This document shows, piece after piece, positions 1-11,951 of a stretch of DNA of 64,000 nt (positions within the stretch are counted from its first letter, which is position 1; the number at the start of each line of letters is the position of its first letter). Below the pieces are notes generated by a model. The model saw nothing but the letters and a program-made list of their open reading frames with translations, had not been told where the DNA came from and searched no databases. The translations under genes were made by a program, and so were the position numbers. Location of the stretch: assembly GCA_003667245.1 (NCBI GenBank), contig RCNN01000005.1:118711-182710 (forward strand), given 5' to 3'. The stretch is from Heterostelium multicystogenum. Taxonomy: Eukaryota; Evosea; Eumycetozoa; Acytosteliales; Acytosteliaceae.

Positions 1-280
1 GTAATGAGGAGAAGGCGGAATGTGAATACCGCGCCTATGATCCACTACCATTCAAATGCCAATCCATGGAGTAAAGGCAGGAGTAGCAATTGGTGCAGCT
101 GCCATTGCAGGAATTGTAATTGGAGGTGCTGCAGCTCTTGCACTTGCAGTCATCGGAGGAAAGAAGGGATACGACTACTGGAAGAACCAAAAGACCCAGA
201 AGATGTCAGTATCCAACCAAAATCCATTGTACGAGGAATCACCTTCTGGAGGTATCAATCCATTATATGGTGATAGTTAA
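1..280 (+). CDS. C-terminal end of a Sib-family (integrin-beta-like) membrane protein, partial
   Basis: Only the last part of the gene is in the window. From about base 65 the frame gives a glycine/alanine-rich membrane helix (KAGVAIGAAAIAGIVIGG, then AALALAVIGG). A short cytosolic tail follows, with two NPxY-type motifs, NPLYEE and NPLYGD, ending at TAA 278-280. A Gly-rich transmembrane segment plus paired NPxY motifs is the hallmark of the dictyostelid Sib proteins, which act in adhesion to substrate and particles and bind talin through the tail. Upstream of about base 60 the coding sense lies in the third frame (Cys-containing, AYDPLPFKC), so one base is probably lost near 55-62. The VWA and Cys-rich ectodomain would lie off the left edge. 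Which Sib paralogue this is cannot be told. Confidence 0.75.
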
Positions 281-566
281 ACAAGAATATTGAATAATAA
301 TAATAAATTTGGTTGTAAATAAATAAAATACTCGTATCTTATGTTTTTGTTTTAAACTTCGATCATTTTTGATTTGATCACTTTTGATTAAATACACGTA
401 AATGTGTGTTAATCTGTTTACATATTAAATTTATTTGGAACTCCAATTTTAATGGATTCGAATCATTGTTGTTGGATATAAATTATACTATTCATAAAGT
501 GTTAGGTATGTTGGATCTTCGAAAGATATATTGTTACAAATAATGTTGATGTAATATAATAAGTTG

Positions 567-2063
567 CTACAAATGCAACTCCAATGGCATGTTGGTGATA
601 TTAACATATTTATGGCAGAACAAATGATGGTGATGGTTCAGAGAATTCATCGTCATCCTCTTCGGCTTCTTGGTTTTGAAGCTTAATTTCTTCGTCCAAA
701 TTCCTCTAGACTCTTCAAAGTCCAATTTCTTATTTACAGCTCTTCTCACAATGATTGTGATAAATGTGATGGTAACAACCATAACTACACCAGAGATAAT
801 ATACATGATGATTTGGCTCTTTTCAAGTGGTTTCTTTCCAATATCTGAAATATTTCCTATCATTGTACCCATATAAATGAAACTAATGAATTAAGTTAAT
901 TTACAATCCTAAATATAACTCAACAAGAAATGATAACATACAATGAGACCACCAGGTAACAATCCAATACCAGAGCAAATTAGGTAGTGGCTTAGCTTGA
1001 CATTAGTCACAGCAAGTGCATAATTCAATAAGCTCTCGGGTACAATCGGTGTAAGTCTTAGTAGCAAAACAATTTTCCATCCTTCTTGTCCAATAGCTTG
1101 ATCGATAGCTACCAGTTTTTTGTTATTTTCAATCTAATTTGTTTGATTTTAATTAATATGTGGCTCAAAACTAACTTGTTTAAAAAGATAATTACTTTTT
1201 TGGCTATGGACTTTCTAAATACATATCTTCCTAATAAAAATGCAATTGGTGGCACCAATCATCGATGATGTCCATACAAACAACATTCCAAACCATTGTT
1301 TAAATAAAATTCCACCAACTAATAGAAAAAAATAAAAATATGTCAGAATTTTTGATTTGAAAAATATCTTGTACAATCACTTACGAATAGTGGGAAATAG
1401 TCACTGGAACTAAAAAATAATAATAATAAAATAAATACACCCATATATACAAGACCACCCAATGGTATTCCAAACTTGTTGACAAATTGCTGAAGGACAT
1501 CGAGATGGTTCTGAAGCTTAAATACAAAAATAGCAAGGCAAATGCCTTACAATGATCAACGCCAAGAGCGCCAACTTGATCCATGTCTGATATGCTCTGC
1601 TGGTTTTTGCTTGGTGCCCGCCAATTGCCAATGAATTTCAGTCTCTGCTTGGTAGTTGTTGAGTTTTCAAGGTTTGTTCGCGAACATTGTTGAGACTCTC
1701 GCTGCTCAGGTCATTGACTTTGTAGTAGGCTAACTCTTTGATGGTTGGTGTCGGTGAGTGTGGATATTGTGGTGATACACTGTAGTTGATTCCAACGGAA
1801 TTAAAATCATCAATTTCACCAGGGTATGGTGGAGGTTGCTCTGCGCTCTATCCTTGATTGAATATATGTCTCCATTAATAACGGGTGCTTCGACAAAGAT
1901 ATGATTGCTGGAATGGAGTTGTGAAGAATGATTTCGAGTAATTATCTATATCACCAGATATCAAACTTTTATTACTCTTTTTCATCGGAATACTCTGGTT
2001 ATTTTTTGTGCTGGTTTGTATTTGCTCGATGACGGACATCGATGTTGCAATTGGATTAAACAT
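567..2063 (-). CDS. TVP38/TMEM64-family (VTT/DedA-like) multi-span membrane protein
   Basis: Reading down the minus strand from ATG 2061-2063, a polar Ser/Asn/Pro-rich N-terminus (MFNPIATSMS; PPPYPGEIDDFNS) leads to a first membrane helix (WIKLALLALII) and LQNHLDVLQQFVNKFGIPLGG. The conserved VTT core follows: GAPIAFLLGRYVFRKSIAKK, then GQEGWKIVLLLRLTPIVPES, SLLNYALAVTNVK, GLLPGGLI|FIYMGTMIGNISD and a last helix. Introns with GT..AG ends fall near 1310-1380, 1075-1175 and 875-935. VTT proteins act as lipid scramblases or in Golgi/ER membrane organisation. Several frame breaks occur between 1500 and 1900. At the C-terminus one frame ends at 567, while another gives an acidic tail (EEIKLQNQEAEEDDDEFSEP) ending at 610, so the true end is uncertain. 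Confidence 0.75.
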
Positions 2064-3242
2064 TATATATGTGTTGTTGGTGTTGTGATTAATAATAAAT
2101 AGTTGTTTATTAATGAGGAGAAAGGCTTGTAAATTTTATAAGATAGATATTAAAATGATACAGAACCTATTATTACTTTGGAGAGAGTTTCAATAACAAG
2201 AGTAGTGATATACTACTTCAAGATTAGCTTTTGATGGTTTAAAATAAAAAAAAGTAGAGGGGAATCAAACTTTTTGTATTTAATTAAGTTTTGTTTGTGC
2301 AACGAATGCACCCTAACAAAGAATGAGAGATACAAAAGCAGTGAGTGAGCTGCTTTTCAATGATGCCTGTTAAACTTTAAAAATAACTTATAACTAGAGA
2401 GCTATGATTTACAAAAAATAGTGATTAAATGTGTGCAAAAAAAATTGTTGGTGATTATTGGGTATTTGTTTGACTGTCTCTCTTTAGCTAACTTTTTGGG
2501 AATTCTATTTTTAAAATTAAAAACAATTTCTAAAGAAAAATTTAAAAAAATGGTTTTGAGGAAAGAAAGTGTACAGAAACTGGGAAAATATTAATTTGGG
2601 ACTTTGATATTTTGGGGCTAACAAAATAAAGAAGGTATACCAAAACAACAACAATAATATAATAACAATAATAAAAAAAGTCGTATTAAACTATCAAATT
2701 ATTAATGCTGCATAAATATATATATAGTAATGTATTAAGTATATGTAATTGTTTGTTTGTTTTGTTGTTTTTGTTTACTTGTATCTTAGTTTGGATATAT
2801 TAAATTTATTATTATTATATTATATTAATAAAATAATGAACTGAATTGATAGTCTTAATAATAAAATTACTATTAATGAAAATAATAATGTTGTGTAGTG
2901 TTTACTCTTAATGAAAATAATTTAATACGTATTTTCGAATTTGGGAATAATCTGTTCAATAATTTTGTAATGTTATGTTATGTTTGTCTGTAGTAGGTGT
3001 TGATGTTGATAATGGTGGAGTTGGTGAGGGAGTGAGTGAGTGTGTGTGTAATTATAACAAAATATTGAAACAAAACAAAACAAATTATTTAATTTATTTT
3101 ATTTTATATAAACAACAAAAAAGAGTAAATGTGTTTGATATATTATTGTTATTATATGTAAATTAAATGAGGGGACAAAAAAGAAAAAAAATCAAAAAAA
3201 TCAAAATTAAAAAATGAAGAATGAATTTTAAACAGGACTCTA

Positions 3243-3386
3243 ATGTGGTTTACGGGTGGTCCTTTTCTGAGTGAAGTTGAATTCATAAGGTTTTTAATCC
3301 CAATAACACGAGACAAAGATCTTGCTGAAATTAAACAGGTTGAATTAGCTGATGACGTTGTTAAATACCAGTCGACAAATTAAAGT
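3243..3386 (+). CDS. Candidate 47-aa ORF or exon fragment
   Basis: ATG at 3243 opens a 47-codon frame beginning MWFTGGPFLSEVEFIRF and ending at TAA 3384-3386. Its composition is balanced (Glu, Asp, Val, Leu) and unlike the low-complexity shadows around it. The preceding bases (ttttaaacag) resemble a splice acceptor, so it could be an exon. I recognise no family. It may be a chance frame or a relic. Confidence 0.2.
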
Positions 3387-3397
3387 CTGGGGGTATT

Positions 3398-3417
3398 TAA
3401 AGTTATCGATAACTTTA
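3398..3417. promoter_or_regulatory. 20-bp perfect palindrome centred on TTATCGATAA
   Basis: TAAAGTTATCGATAACTTTA is its own reverse complement over 20 bases. It lies directly after the 47-codon ORF and about 1.3 kb upstream of the VTT gene start. It could be a dimeric transcription-factor site; function is inferred from symmetry only. Confidence 0.3.
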
Positions 3418-4178
3418 GTTGTTTTTTCTTGAAATTAAAACAGATGTTTGCTCTAAGGAATGGTAGGTGTCTTAATTAACAGATTAGTTTTTAGGAGTTT
3501 CAGCAAAAGATACAAATTTCTCCAACTAGATTCATAGTAGAAGGTCTTATAATTACAATGCAATTTAAAATAGAAAAGCACACAAACTTTTTTGGGACTT
3601 TGTCTCAATGAGCTATTTTGGTTGATTTAGATATACTTTTTTATTTACAATAAAAAATTAAGGTTTGTATTTTACAATTCTTTTAGGTTTAGAGATGGTT
3701 GTAGTGGTTTGCTGTATTGATGCATCAGTTCAAAAATGGTGGTTGGTTAGTTGGTTGGAGGGATCCGTTCTGATATACACAGGACTAGACCTTGGGGATA
3801 TTTAAAATTGATATAAATAAACTTGCAACGGTCAATTCATTTTCGAAAGAATATGTGTTAAAATTGAAGTTAAGATAAAGTTTGGGAATTAGTCTTTTAT
3901 AAAAAAGATTGGTTCAGTTAATTTCTACAACTACAAAGCCAGTAAATCACATATTTGATATACAATATTTTTACTTTTTTCCCTAATGTTAAATATATCT
4001 AAGTGGCATCAATTATGGAATACCAACTATTTAATATTGTACCTAAGGTATTATAGTTAAATTCATTTGATTTCTTCAATAATTTTATGCAAAGTGATTC
4101 AATACTATTTTTAACAGTAGCAAAAGACAAATATATATACAGTGAATTGATTGTTTTGTATTTAAAAGAAAAGTTATA

Positions 4179-6386
4179 TTATTTATTAATATTGTTAATA
4201 ATAATATCATTATTTTTATATTTATGATATATTGTTAAATATAGATTAATTAAATCTAAATGTGCTCTAATTTTTTGTTTAATGTCATCTGGTGCCTGGA
4301 AAAGATTCTCCTCTAAAATCTAAAAAATTGTGATATTAAATTGATAGTTTCGGATTTTGTTCCCAGGCTGTTGAAACAGGCAGTAAACTTACCAATTGAT
4401 CTTTGATTCTCTTGTGGAGGGTCCAAAGCAGTGGAAGGGCTTTTTGTTTTTAAAGTAGTGCATGAATGTCGGCGTCTAAGATGGCCTTCTATATAATATA
4501 TTTAAATGTCTAATTGCCTCTTTTCTCTTTTCTTCCAGCCAATTTCTTAAAGTTGACTGACTCCAAAAAACTCCTTGTACAATTCGATCTCTTTGCTCTT
4601 GCTATCATATTAATATAGGTTTCATCAGATTCTGGACATCTTATCTAAAAATTCTTGATTGTCAAAGTTTTTTTAATTCGAGGTGGTTCTTTTGGAATAC
4701 CGATATTGTTCTAGAAATGAATTGATTGGTTAGACATGATCATTGTGCTGTGTTATTTGATGAATATTACTTTGCAAGAGGTAGAAGGGAAGAGAAGTAA
4801 CGCTCGAGTGGAATTAAAAAAGCTTAGAGTGAGTTGGAGAAGTATTTTCTGAGAGTTTTCATTGTGAGTTGGTAGTTCGCCGCTGTCTGTAATCTTTTTG
4901 ACCAAATTCTTGTCTGGTGGATGTGTATGGTTTGTATTCGGTGGTTATCTTTTCTTTGTTTTCTGTGATGTGCTTGCTGACTGAATCTCTTGACATAAGG
5001 GATAGAGTTCGCTTTGTTGCGGCTGTTGTTGGTTCATTCCTGGTCTTTGAACTGTTCCGATGTTGATAATAGTTGGCCAGTGGCTGAGTGCCTTCAGGAA
5101 GAATGGGTTGGTTACACCAATAATCGATGCTGGAATACTATTGGATTCGTCGCTCGAATTTGGTTGTGTTGTGGATGTGTATTTTTGGAAGTCGGGGTCG
5201 TGAATGGTAAAGTATGGTCGGAAGTCACCGCAGTAATTGAGCGGCGAGATTAAACTCACTAAAGCCAAGACAGCATCAGATGAGTTAGGGGGAGTTGGTG
5301 ACATTACAATGATAGGGTGTCCAAGTAGCACCATTTCCCATAGCATCCACAACTTTGACGAGAAGCTTTTGAAGCAGGTATAGAGATCGATCGACTGCAA
5401 ATTGCTGACAGACACCTGGCTTTTGTCCATTGATTTAGTAGCAGCAAGATTCTGCTTCAAAATAGGGTCGATGATATGTGGTGCTCCAGTGGTATTATGG
5501 TACATGGAATGTAAAAATCGAGCCAAGAATTGGCAATTCATAGGTTTGGTCCTAATTTTCAATTCTGGCCACGCAGCCATATTCTGATGTGCAACTTCAA
5601 GCAATGTATTACCATACTGGAAGTAGAGAGGACCTACCACCTCAATCACTTTCTTAAAACAATCCAACAAATGGTTCATCACTAAGTAGTACCACTGATT
5701 TCTGAAGATATCCACGTGGAATACTTGGATCTTTTTCCTGTCTGAAGAATACATATCCATATTGAAAGGAATACGATGAATCCTCCTTGTTGAAATTCTT
5801 TAGTTTGAAAGAATATATAATATCTCCTTGAAGATGTGAATTAGAATCTGGAAAAGATAGAAAACATCTGAAGTAATGAATAAATTGGTACCCATTGTTA
5901 GAACGTGAATATAAACAATTTAAAAAAGATAGATTTGGAATCTAAAGTAACACATACAGATTTGTAATTTCCTCGTCTCGTAATGAAATTTTTGGATAGC
6001 TATAATCCAGTGCTATTAATTTATAGCATCAAGTGAATATGATTAATAATGGTTGTTGAAAGGATATACAATCTGATATTTACTTTGACCAATTTCAAGA
6101 TCGAAATTGACAACACAAAATGAGTTGACCCACTTCTTCTTTGCAATGGTATTTCTGTCTTTGATCTCGATTTCCTTGATGTTTGAGTTTGATGTCTATG
6201 GTTGGATCGTGCAAATGAATACGAGTAATAGATTCCAGTCGACTTACTTCCTCGTCGAAATGATTTCTCGTCTTTGATTTCGATATTTTTTGCTGCTGCG
6301 ACTTCTGCTGCTTCTCTTGCTTTTTGTGCCTGCAGAATCTTTGCTTCTTCTTCTGCAGCATGCATAGACAATGGATCCATAATCAT
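4179..6386 (-). CDS. DENND6: DENND6 (FAM116/AVL9-type) DENN-domain protein, Rab guanine-nucleotide exchange factor
   Basis: From ATG 6384-6386 (MIMDPLSMHAAEEEAKIL), an Ala/Glu-rich leader is followed by the uDENN segment KKWVNSFCVVNFDLEIGQ. Next come DEEITNL|CFLSFPDSNSHLQ across an intron at about 5851-5966, and YSFKLKNFNKEDSSYSFQYG. The central block includes KVIEVVGPLYFQYGNTLLE, WEMVLLGHPIIVMSPTPPN, PYFTIHDPDFQKY and ASIIGVTNPFFLKALSHWP. The C-terminal part (SFLIPLERYFSSLLPL) ends at TAA 4179-4181. This order matches DENND6, which activates Rab14 in endosomal recycling in animals. At least four single-base frame breaks occur (near 5760, 4905, 4810 and 4440), each with homology continuing in another frame. 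The assignment is firm; exact exon limits in the last 600 bases are not. Confidence 0.85.
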
Positions 6387-7709
6387 TAAGTTTAGTATCG
6401 TTGGTGTGAAAGAAATAACTAAACTTCTCTTTTACTTCAAACTAAACTAAAACTAATCTATTCGGTTTTTAAACTTATTCTATCTATCTATTTAGCTATA
6501 TTCTTTATTGTTTCTTTTTCTGTCGAGCTTGTTACTTATTGATATAAATGTTTTAATTAATTTGTTTAGTAGAACAAACTATTACTCAAATATATATATA
6601 TTTTGATATGATTTGCTTTCGATCAGATTTACTTTTGTATGATTTGATTGATTGGTTATTATTTTTCTGATTATACTGTTTGATTGTTATGCTTGCAATT
6701 ATTATGAATGATTATTATTACTATTATGATTTGTGGTGAATGGTGTTGTTTCGTGTATATATATAATTTGAAATATTGATAAGAGTGGGTTGTTGGCAGT
6801 TAATTTTACAATATTTACTAGTTATTTTTTATATATTATATCTAACGATAACTATAAATATAATAATAATATATATATAAATAGATAAAATAAGGAAAAA
6901 TTATTAACTTTGAATTTATCTTTTTAAAAATGTAATAAATATACTATTAGTGTGGTGTTACAAACATATAATGATAATTATGAATGTTGATGATAATAAA
7001 TAGAAATCAAAAAAAAAAGTATAATTAAATAATAAAGTACATAAATAATCTATTGTTCTTTGTCTTTTTATTCTAATATATAATATATATATTCTACAAC
7101 ACACTTCTCAATATTTTTTGTTTATTAATAATTATTTCTTAAACAAAGACTAAACTAAACTACTAACTAAATTAAAATAGACTATTTTAATTTAGTACTT
7201 TACAATAATAATACTAATAATAAAGTTGTGTTTGATATCGAATATTTTATTTTGATTGTAGTTTAGTTTTCTTTCTTTGTTTTGTTTGTCAATGATGTTT
7301 TGGTTTTCAAAAAGATAAGAAAAAGAAATGCAAACAGCAGCAGGCGAATAAATAAAAATAAAATTATAAGTAAACTGAGTTGAATCCCATTCATAAACAA
7401 TAAAATCCTAAAAATACATGTATCCATGTGGGGTTTTGATTCCAATTTTTTTAAAAAATCTTGGAAACTGTGTTTAAAAACACAATTTCAATCATCTTGT
7501 TAAAAGGAATGGGATCGTACCAGGCAAATTGATGGATTAGTAGCTGATAACACAACTTATAATAATAAAGTTGGAAGATCAAATAATCAAACAAACTGCT
7601 GTTATTCTCAATCAATCCATCAATCAATCAACAAAGTATTAATTTAGAATAATCATATTCTATTATAGTTGGTAATTTATATGTTGCTTGTATACACTTT
7701 ATTGATCAA
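6387..7709. other. Spacer upstream of DENND6, no gene seen
   Basis: AT-rich DNA with runs of TA and AAT repeats (for example 6840-6900 and 7070-7095). Short open frames here are low-complexity. No tRNA, hairpin cluster or mobile element is visible. Confidence 0.6.
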
Positions 7710-8670
7710 TCATGACAGGTCGAACTCCTTTGAAAGTAAATCCAAATCTCCGCAGGCAACGAATCTTAAAAGTGATTGATTTAAATTATTTGTGTTGGAA
7801 ATGATATTATTATTATTATTTGAGTTATTTTTAGTTTCTGTGGGATGGATAATGTGGTAGATTGTATTAATATATGTTATTCTTCAATGAATGTGATTGA
7901 GTCAACTTACGGAATAAATTGTCTTTCATTGGATCAATCATGGTTGGTGTGAAATCTGCTGGTGGTTGATAGTTCTGACATAGGATGAAGTTTTCCAGTG
8001 AGGAGTCACGACTGCTCTTGGGCTTGACGAATGAAACCTTCTCGAAAAACAACTTCATTTGGTTATACATCAGGGTCATATCATTTCCCTTAAACATCTT
8101 GGCAACGAATGTACCACCTCTACACAGAACATGCGTAGTGATATTGAATGCCGATAAAATAAGTTGTGCTTGTCCATAGAAATCTATATCATGTAATCCA
8201 GTAACTGTAAAGCATAGATAACAACCAGATAGGATAGATTAGAATAAGTACTACTCGCTTGGCGGACTGATTGATGATTGTCTAATCATCTACACTTACC
8301 ATCTGGTGCGCCATCTGATACAACTAGATCTGCTAGACCACCGTCAAAGTGAGATATGATTTGGTTGACTGTGGAGAGCTTAGTGATGTCACCTTTAATC
8401 TGAAGAACACCTCTGAGCGGTGCCATCTCCTGAATGTCGACAGCAACAATCTTTACATCTGGGTCGCTTCCATCACCATATATTCTTCTGCTTAGTACTT
8501 GACTCCAACTTCCTGGTGCAGCACACAAATCAACGACTCGCTTTACACCACCAAAAATATTGTGATCATCATCGATTTGCAACAACTTGAATGCAGATCT
8601 CGCTCTCCATCCCTCTTCCTTTGCCTTTCTTATAGTAGATATCTCTTTTATCTTTTGATGATTTACCCAT
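7710..8670 (-). CDS. FTSJ1: tRNA (ribose-2'-O)-methyltransferase, FTSJ1/Trm7 type
   Basis: Starts at ATG 8668-8670 ([13 protein letters not shown]) and reads [19 protein letters not shown] after a one-base frame break near 8628. It continues with [20 protein letters not shown] (SAM motif), [20 protein letters not shown] and [20 protein letters not shown] across an intron at about 8205-8300. [32 protein letters not shown] and [17 protein letters not shown] follow, ending at TCA complement 7710-7712. The K-D-K-E catalytic tetrad is visible: K in FKLLQ, D in SDGAPD, K in AKMFKG, E in SSLENF. Trm7/FTSJ1 methylates positions 32 and 34 of tRNA anticodon loops. A second intron (GTAAGT at about 7911) separates a short Asn-rich linker from the last motif. 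The gene is divergent from the JmjC gene, 248 bp away. Confidence 0.92.
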
Positions 8671-8918
8671 CTTATCTATCTATCTATCTTTAATGTTTTA
8701 CTTAAAGCGAAACAGTCTACTTAGCACACAAATTTATCAACAATATTGAATCCAACGAAATTGGATCAAAATTGGAAAAAACGACAAAAGTTTAGTTTTT
8801 TTTTTTGCATTAGAAACAGATCGAAAATTACAAATGCAACTACTGATTGGTGTGTGTGTTTTTTTATTAGCAATTTGGTATTTACCATTTAGAGATAGAA
8901 CGATAGATATAGATATCA

Positions 8919-10616
8919 ATGGTAAAGGAAGTTTATATTCCACACCCTTATGGTATAGCTCCAAAGGGCAACTATTACTTCGACTCTACTAAACCTGATT
9001 TTGTAAGTAGTCAAGATACTTTCGATGACAGGCTAGACTTGATTATGTTCTCAGTATTGACACTGCTGTTCATTAGGTCGATACAAGAATCAGTGGACTT
9101 GGTATATTGTCGAATTTCGAGGACCATTTCCTAATTGACTTTTTGTTTGAAAATTTCAATGCCTCCGAATTGTTGAGCAGCTTAATATTGGTTTCGAAGG
9201 CATTCTACCTATTGATTGAAGAAGATGAGCAGTGGAAGCTGAAGACCATTGCCGAGTATCCAACAGCATTCAAATATGAACAATCTTGGAAATATACATA
9301 TAGATGCGCTGCTCTGAAGCAGAAATTCCCACTTCCTAAACCACTGCATGTGCGTTACTTCTACTCGGACTATCTCTTCCACATCTGGAGATGTTCATCG
9401 GTCGATCTTCATACTTGGGACAACAAAGAGACAATTGATCGTCGCTCATCTCTGAGCTACGAAGACTTTGAGCGTGAATATCTCATTCCTAATAAGCCAG
9501 TCATCCTCACAGATGCCACCAAAAACTGGAAAGCAAAGAACTGGACTCGTGAATCTTTGGCAGCCATGACAGGTGACACCAAATTCTATATCAATTCTGG
9601 AGTCTATATGACCATGGGAGAGTATCTCGACTATTCGTTGAAATCTAAAGAGGAGAATCCAATGTATTTATTTGACCACTACTATGGAGAGAACATGCCA
9701 TCATTGTTGGAAGAGTATTCGACCGATTTCTGGCGTGAAGATTATTTTTTCAGTCTTGGGTAAAGACAGACCATCTTTTAGATGGCTTTTGGCGGGTCCA
9801 CCAAGATCAGGTGCCACCTTCCACAAAGATCCAAATCATACATCAGCATGGAATGCAGTTATTACAGGAACAAAGAAGTGGGTAATGTATCCGCCCGACA
9901 TGACACCACCTGGCGTTCATTCCAAGCGACGATGGACTTGAAGTAACAACTCCTCATTCAATTGTCGAATGGTTTTTAAAATTACTATGTAAGTTGTCAT
10001 TACAATAGGTTAAACACAGGTCAATTTATTTATTTTATGGCCATACCTCTAGGAAAATCCGAAGGACAGGGAAAAGAACAATAAGAAATCAATTGAAAAG
10101 GGAGCCATTAGAAAAAGAAAGAGCGAGGTTGACACTAAATCAGAATCAGCCGAAACAACAATATCCATTGGAATGCATTTTGAAGCCAGGAGAGATGATT
10201 TATGTACCCTGTGGATGGTGGCATTGTGTATTGAATCTTGAAGAGTCAATTGCAATCACTCATAATTTATAGACAGTCACAATGTGTTGAAGGTTATCGA
10301 TTTTATGGCTACAAAGAAGAAGCTTGATCTACATGATAAATTTATTAAATCATTCGAATCAAATTATCCAGGCAAATTGGATGAGCTCAAACTAATTAGA
10401 CAGGAACAACAACAGCTCCAGAAACTCGAACAGCTTCGACTCCAGAATCAACAGCAGACAGTCATGAAAAAGAAAAAATCGTCCGCATGGGAATCGATTA
10501 TCAAATCAACAACAGCTTCAACATCGACAACAGCAGATAGCTCTGAAAACAACTCCAAAGAATCTGCTTCGACTTCGGTAGGATTTTCATTCAATTTCCA
10601 GCAATTGGATGGCTAA
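8919..10616 (+). CDS. F-box and JmjC domain protein (JMJD6-like 2-oxoglutarate oxygenase)
   Basis: Exon 1 is 8919-9002 ([20 protein letters not shown]). Intron 9003-9076 has GTAAGT..CATTAG ends. Exon 2 reads an F-box-like helix set ([27 protein letters not shown]) and then the JmjC region: [60 protein letters not shown]. The Fe(II) ligands H and D lie in [14 protein letters not shown] and the distal His in [20 protein letters not shown] Gln/Lys-rich C-terminus follows. JMJD6-type enzymes hydroxylate lysines of splicing and ribosome-linked proteins; the F-box suggests a ubiquitin-ligase partner. Frame breaks near 9755, 9925 and 10268 interrupt the ORF while homology continues. Converges on NOL12 with only about 90 bp between. 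Confidence 0.85.
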
Positions 10617-10703
10617 TTATATAATTCCATCCACTCTGATGGTAATGTAATAAATATTGATTCCTATGATAGTGATGGTGAATAATAATGATATAAATAA
10701 TAT

Positions 10704-11621
10704 TTATTTTCCTCCTTTCCTGGCTTTCTTTTTGGATTTTCTTGCCTCTGTCAAAGACCATGATTTCTTTGGTTTCTCTCTTAGTTGACGTGGCAATGAC
10801 CAACCCTTTTCCAATCTCTCCTCGGCAGCCTCTGTCAAAACGACAGGAATAAGCTTGCCCTTCTCTTTCTTCATCATAACCTTTCGTCCCTTGTCGTCTA
10901 AAAATATCTTTTTGTTTGGATCAAGCACTGTCAGCTTGTCTGATGTGATTTGGTCTTTCTTTTTCTTTTCCTTAAACTTGTTTTCCTTCTTCTTTACTGT
11001 ATATTTTTCTTTCTTCTCGTCATCTTCGCTTTCCTCCTGCTGTTTTCCGTCTTCTTCTTCTTCCTCTTCGTCATCAAATGAAATTGGCTCGATGGTAGCA
11101 GTGATAATGTTTGTGTCGTTCTTAAACTCCTGTTTCGATGGTGCCACACCAGTCGATGCAATTATTCTTTTGGTAGCCTCATCTTCATTTTCATCTTCAT
11201 TATTCTCTTCAAAATTCAGCTTCGAGTTGTTCTGCCAAGGTAGTTTTTCCTTCACCAATCATCTTTGCATTGATAATAGATTCACGATATGACTCCCTTT
11301 GTAATTTAGCAAGTTTCTTTTGTTCACGCAACTCCTCCTTCTCCTTCTCAGCAATCTCTGTTCGGCAAACTCTCTTCTTGCAACCTTCTTCTATGGAAAC
11401 CAGTTAAATAATCACTATAATCAACCAATCAAACGATTCAATTCAATTCAATTCAATAGATTTATATTAATTCCACGATCTGGCTATTTAGTATAGCATA
11501 ATGATGATTACCTTCTGTCATGATCATTGAAAACGATTTCTTTCTTTCTATCTTTATCATCTCCAGTCAATTTGAATATAACCTTTGATTTCTTTTTCTT
11601 AAAAGCATTTCTATCCGACAT
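10704..11621 (-). CDS. NOL12: NOL12/Rrp17 family nucleolar RNA-processing protein
   Basis: ATG 11619-11621 begins MSDRNAFKKKKSKVIFKLT, followed by DRKKEIVFNDHDRR. An intron at about 11405-11512 (GTAATC..TATAG) leads to DYLTGFHRRR, the family's signature. A basic, highly charged helix follows (AEKEKEELREQKKLAKLQRE), then an acidic stretch and a Lys/Arg-rich C-terminus (KKSWSLTEARKSKKKARKGG). Rrp17/NOL12 is a 5' exonuclease or RNA-binding factor in 60S pre-rRNA processing. Frame breaks near 11375 and 11222 separate three coding frames. The basic tail fits a nucleolar protein. Paired head-to-head with UTP7 across about 330 bp. Confidence 0.8.
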
Positions 11622-11951
11622 TTTTGTTCGTTCACTCTGCCTCCAGTTCCACTATCTACTACAACTACTTCTATTACTATTAGATATCTATAAGAAAGTA
11701 CGTTATGTGTACTACGATGACAAGGAATGAATAAGGTGTAATATACAATACTAGTGTTTGGAGAAAATGTGAAATAAAAAATAATATTTTTAATTTTGCT
11801 TTGATTTTAATTTTTGTTTTTCAAAAACGAACGAATCATATGTTAATTGATTATTACACATTGCAACTTGTGTGTGTTGAAACAATATAATATACTATAC
11901 TATACTTTTTAATAATAATATAAAATAATATAAAATAATAATAATAAAACG

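Larger units (their letters stand above)
2064..4178. other. Spacer, no confident gene
   Basis: This 2.1 kb gap lies upstream of the VTT gene and downstream of DENND6. It is AT-rich, with G exceeding C on the plus strand. It contains a 47-codon ORF at 3243-3386 and a 20-bp perfect palindrome at 3398-3417, both listed separately. I see no RNA gene or mobile element. Confidence 0.6.

Noticed and set aside
11007..11292. Plus-strand Phe/Ser-rich frame opposite NOL12
   Set aside because: Antisense of the acidic and Lys-rich stretch of NOL12; the minus-strand reading has the family motif DYLTGFH.
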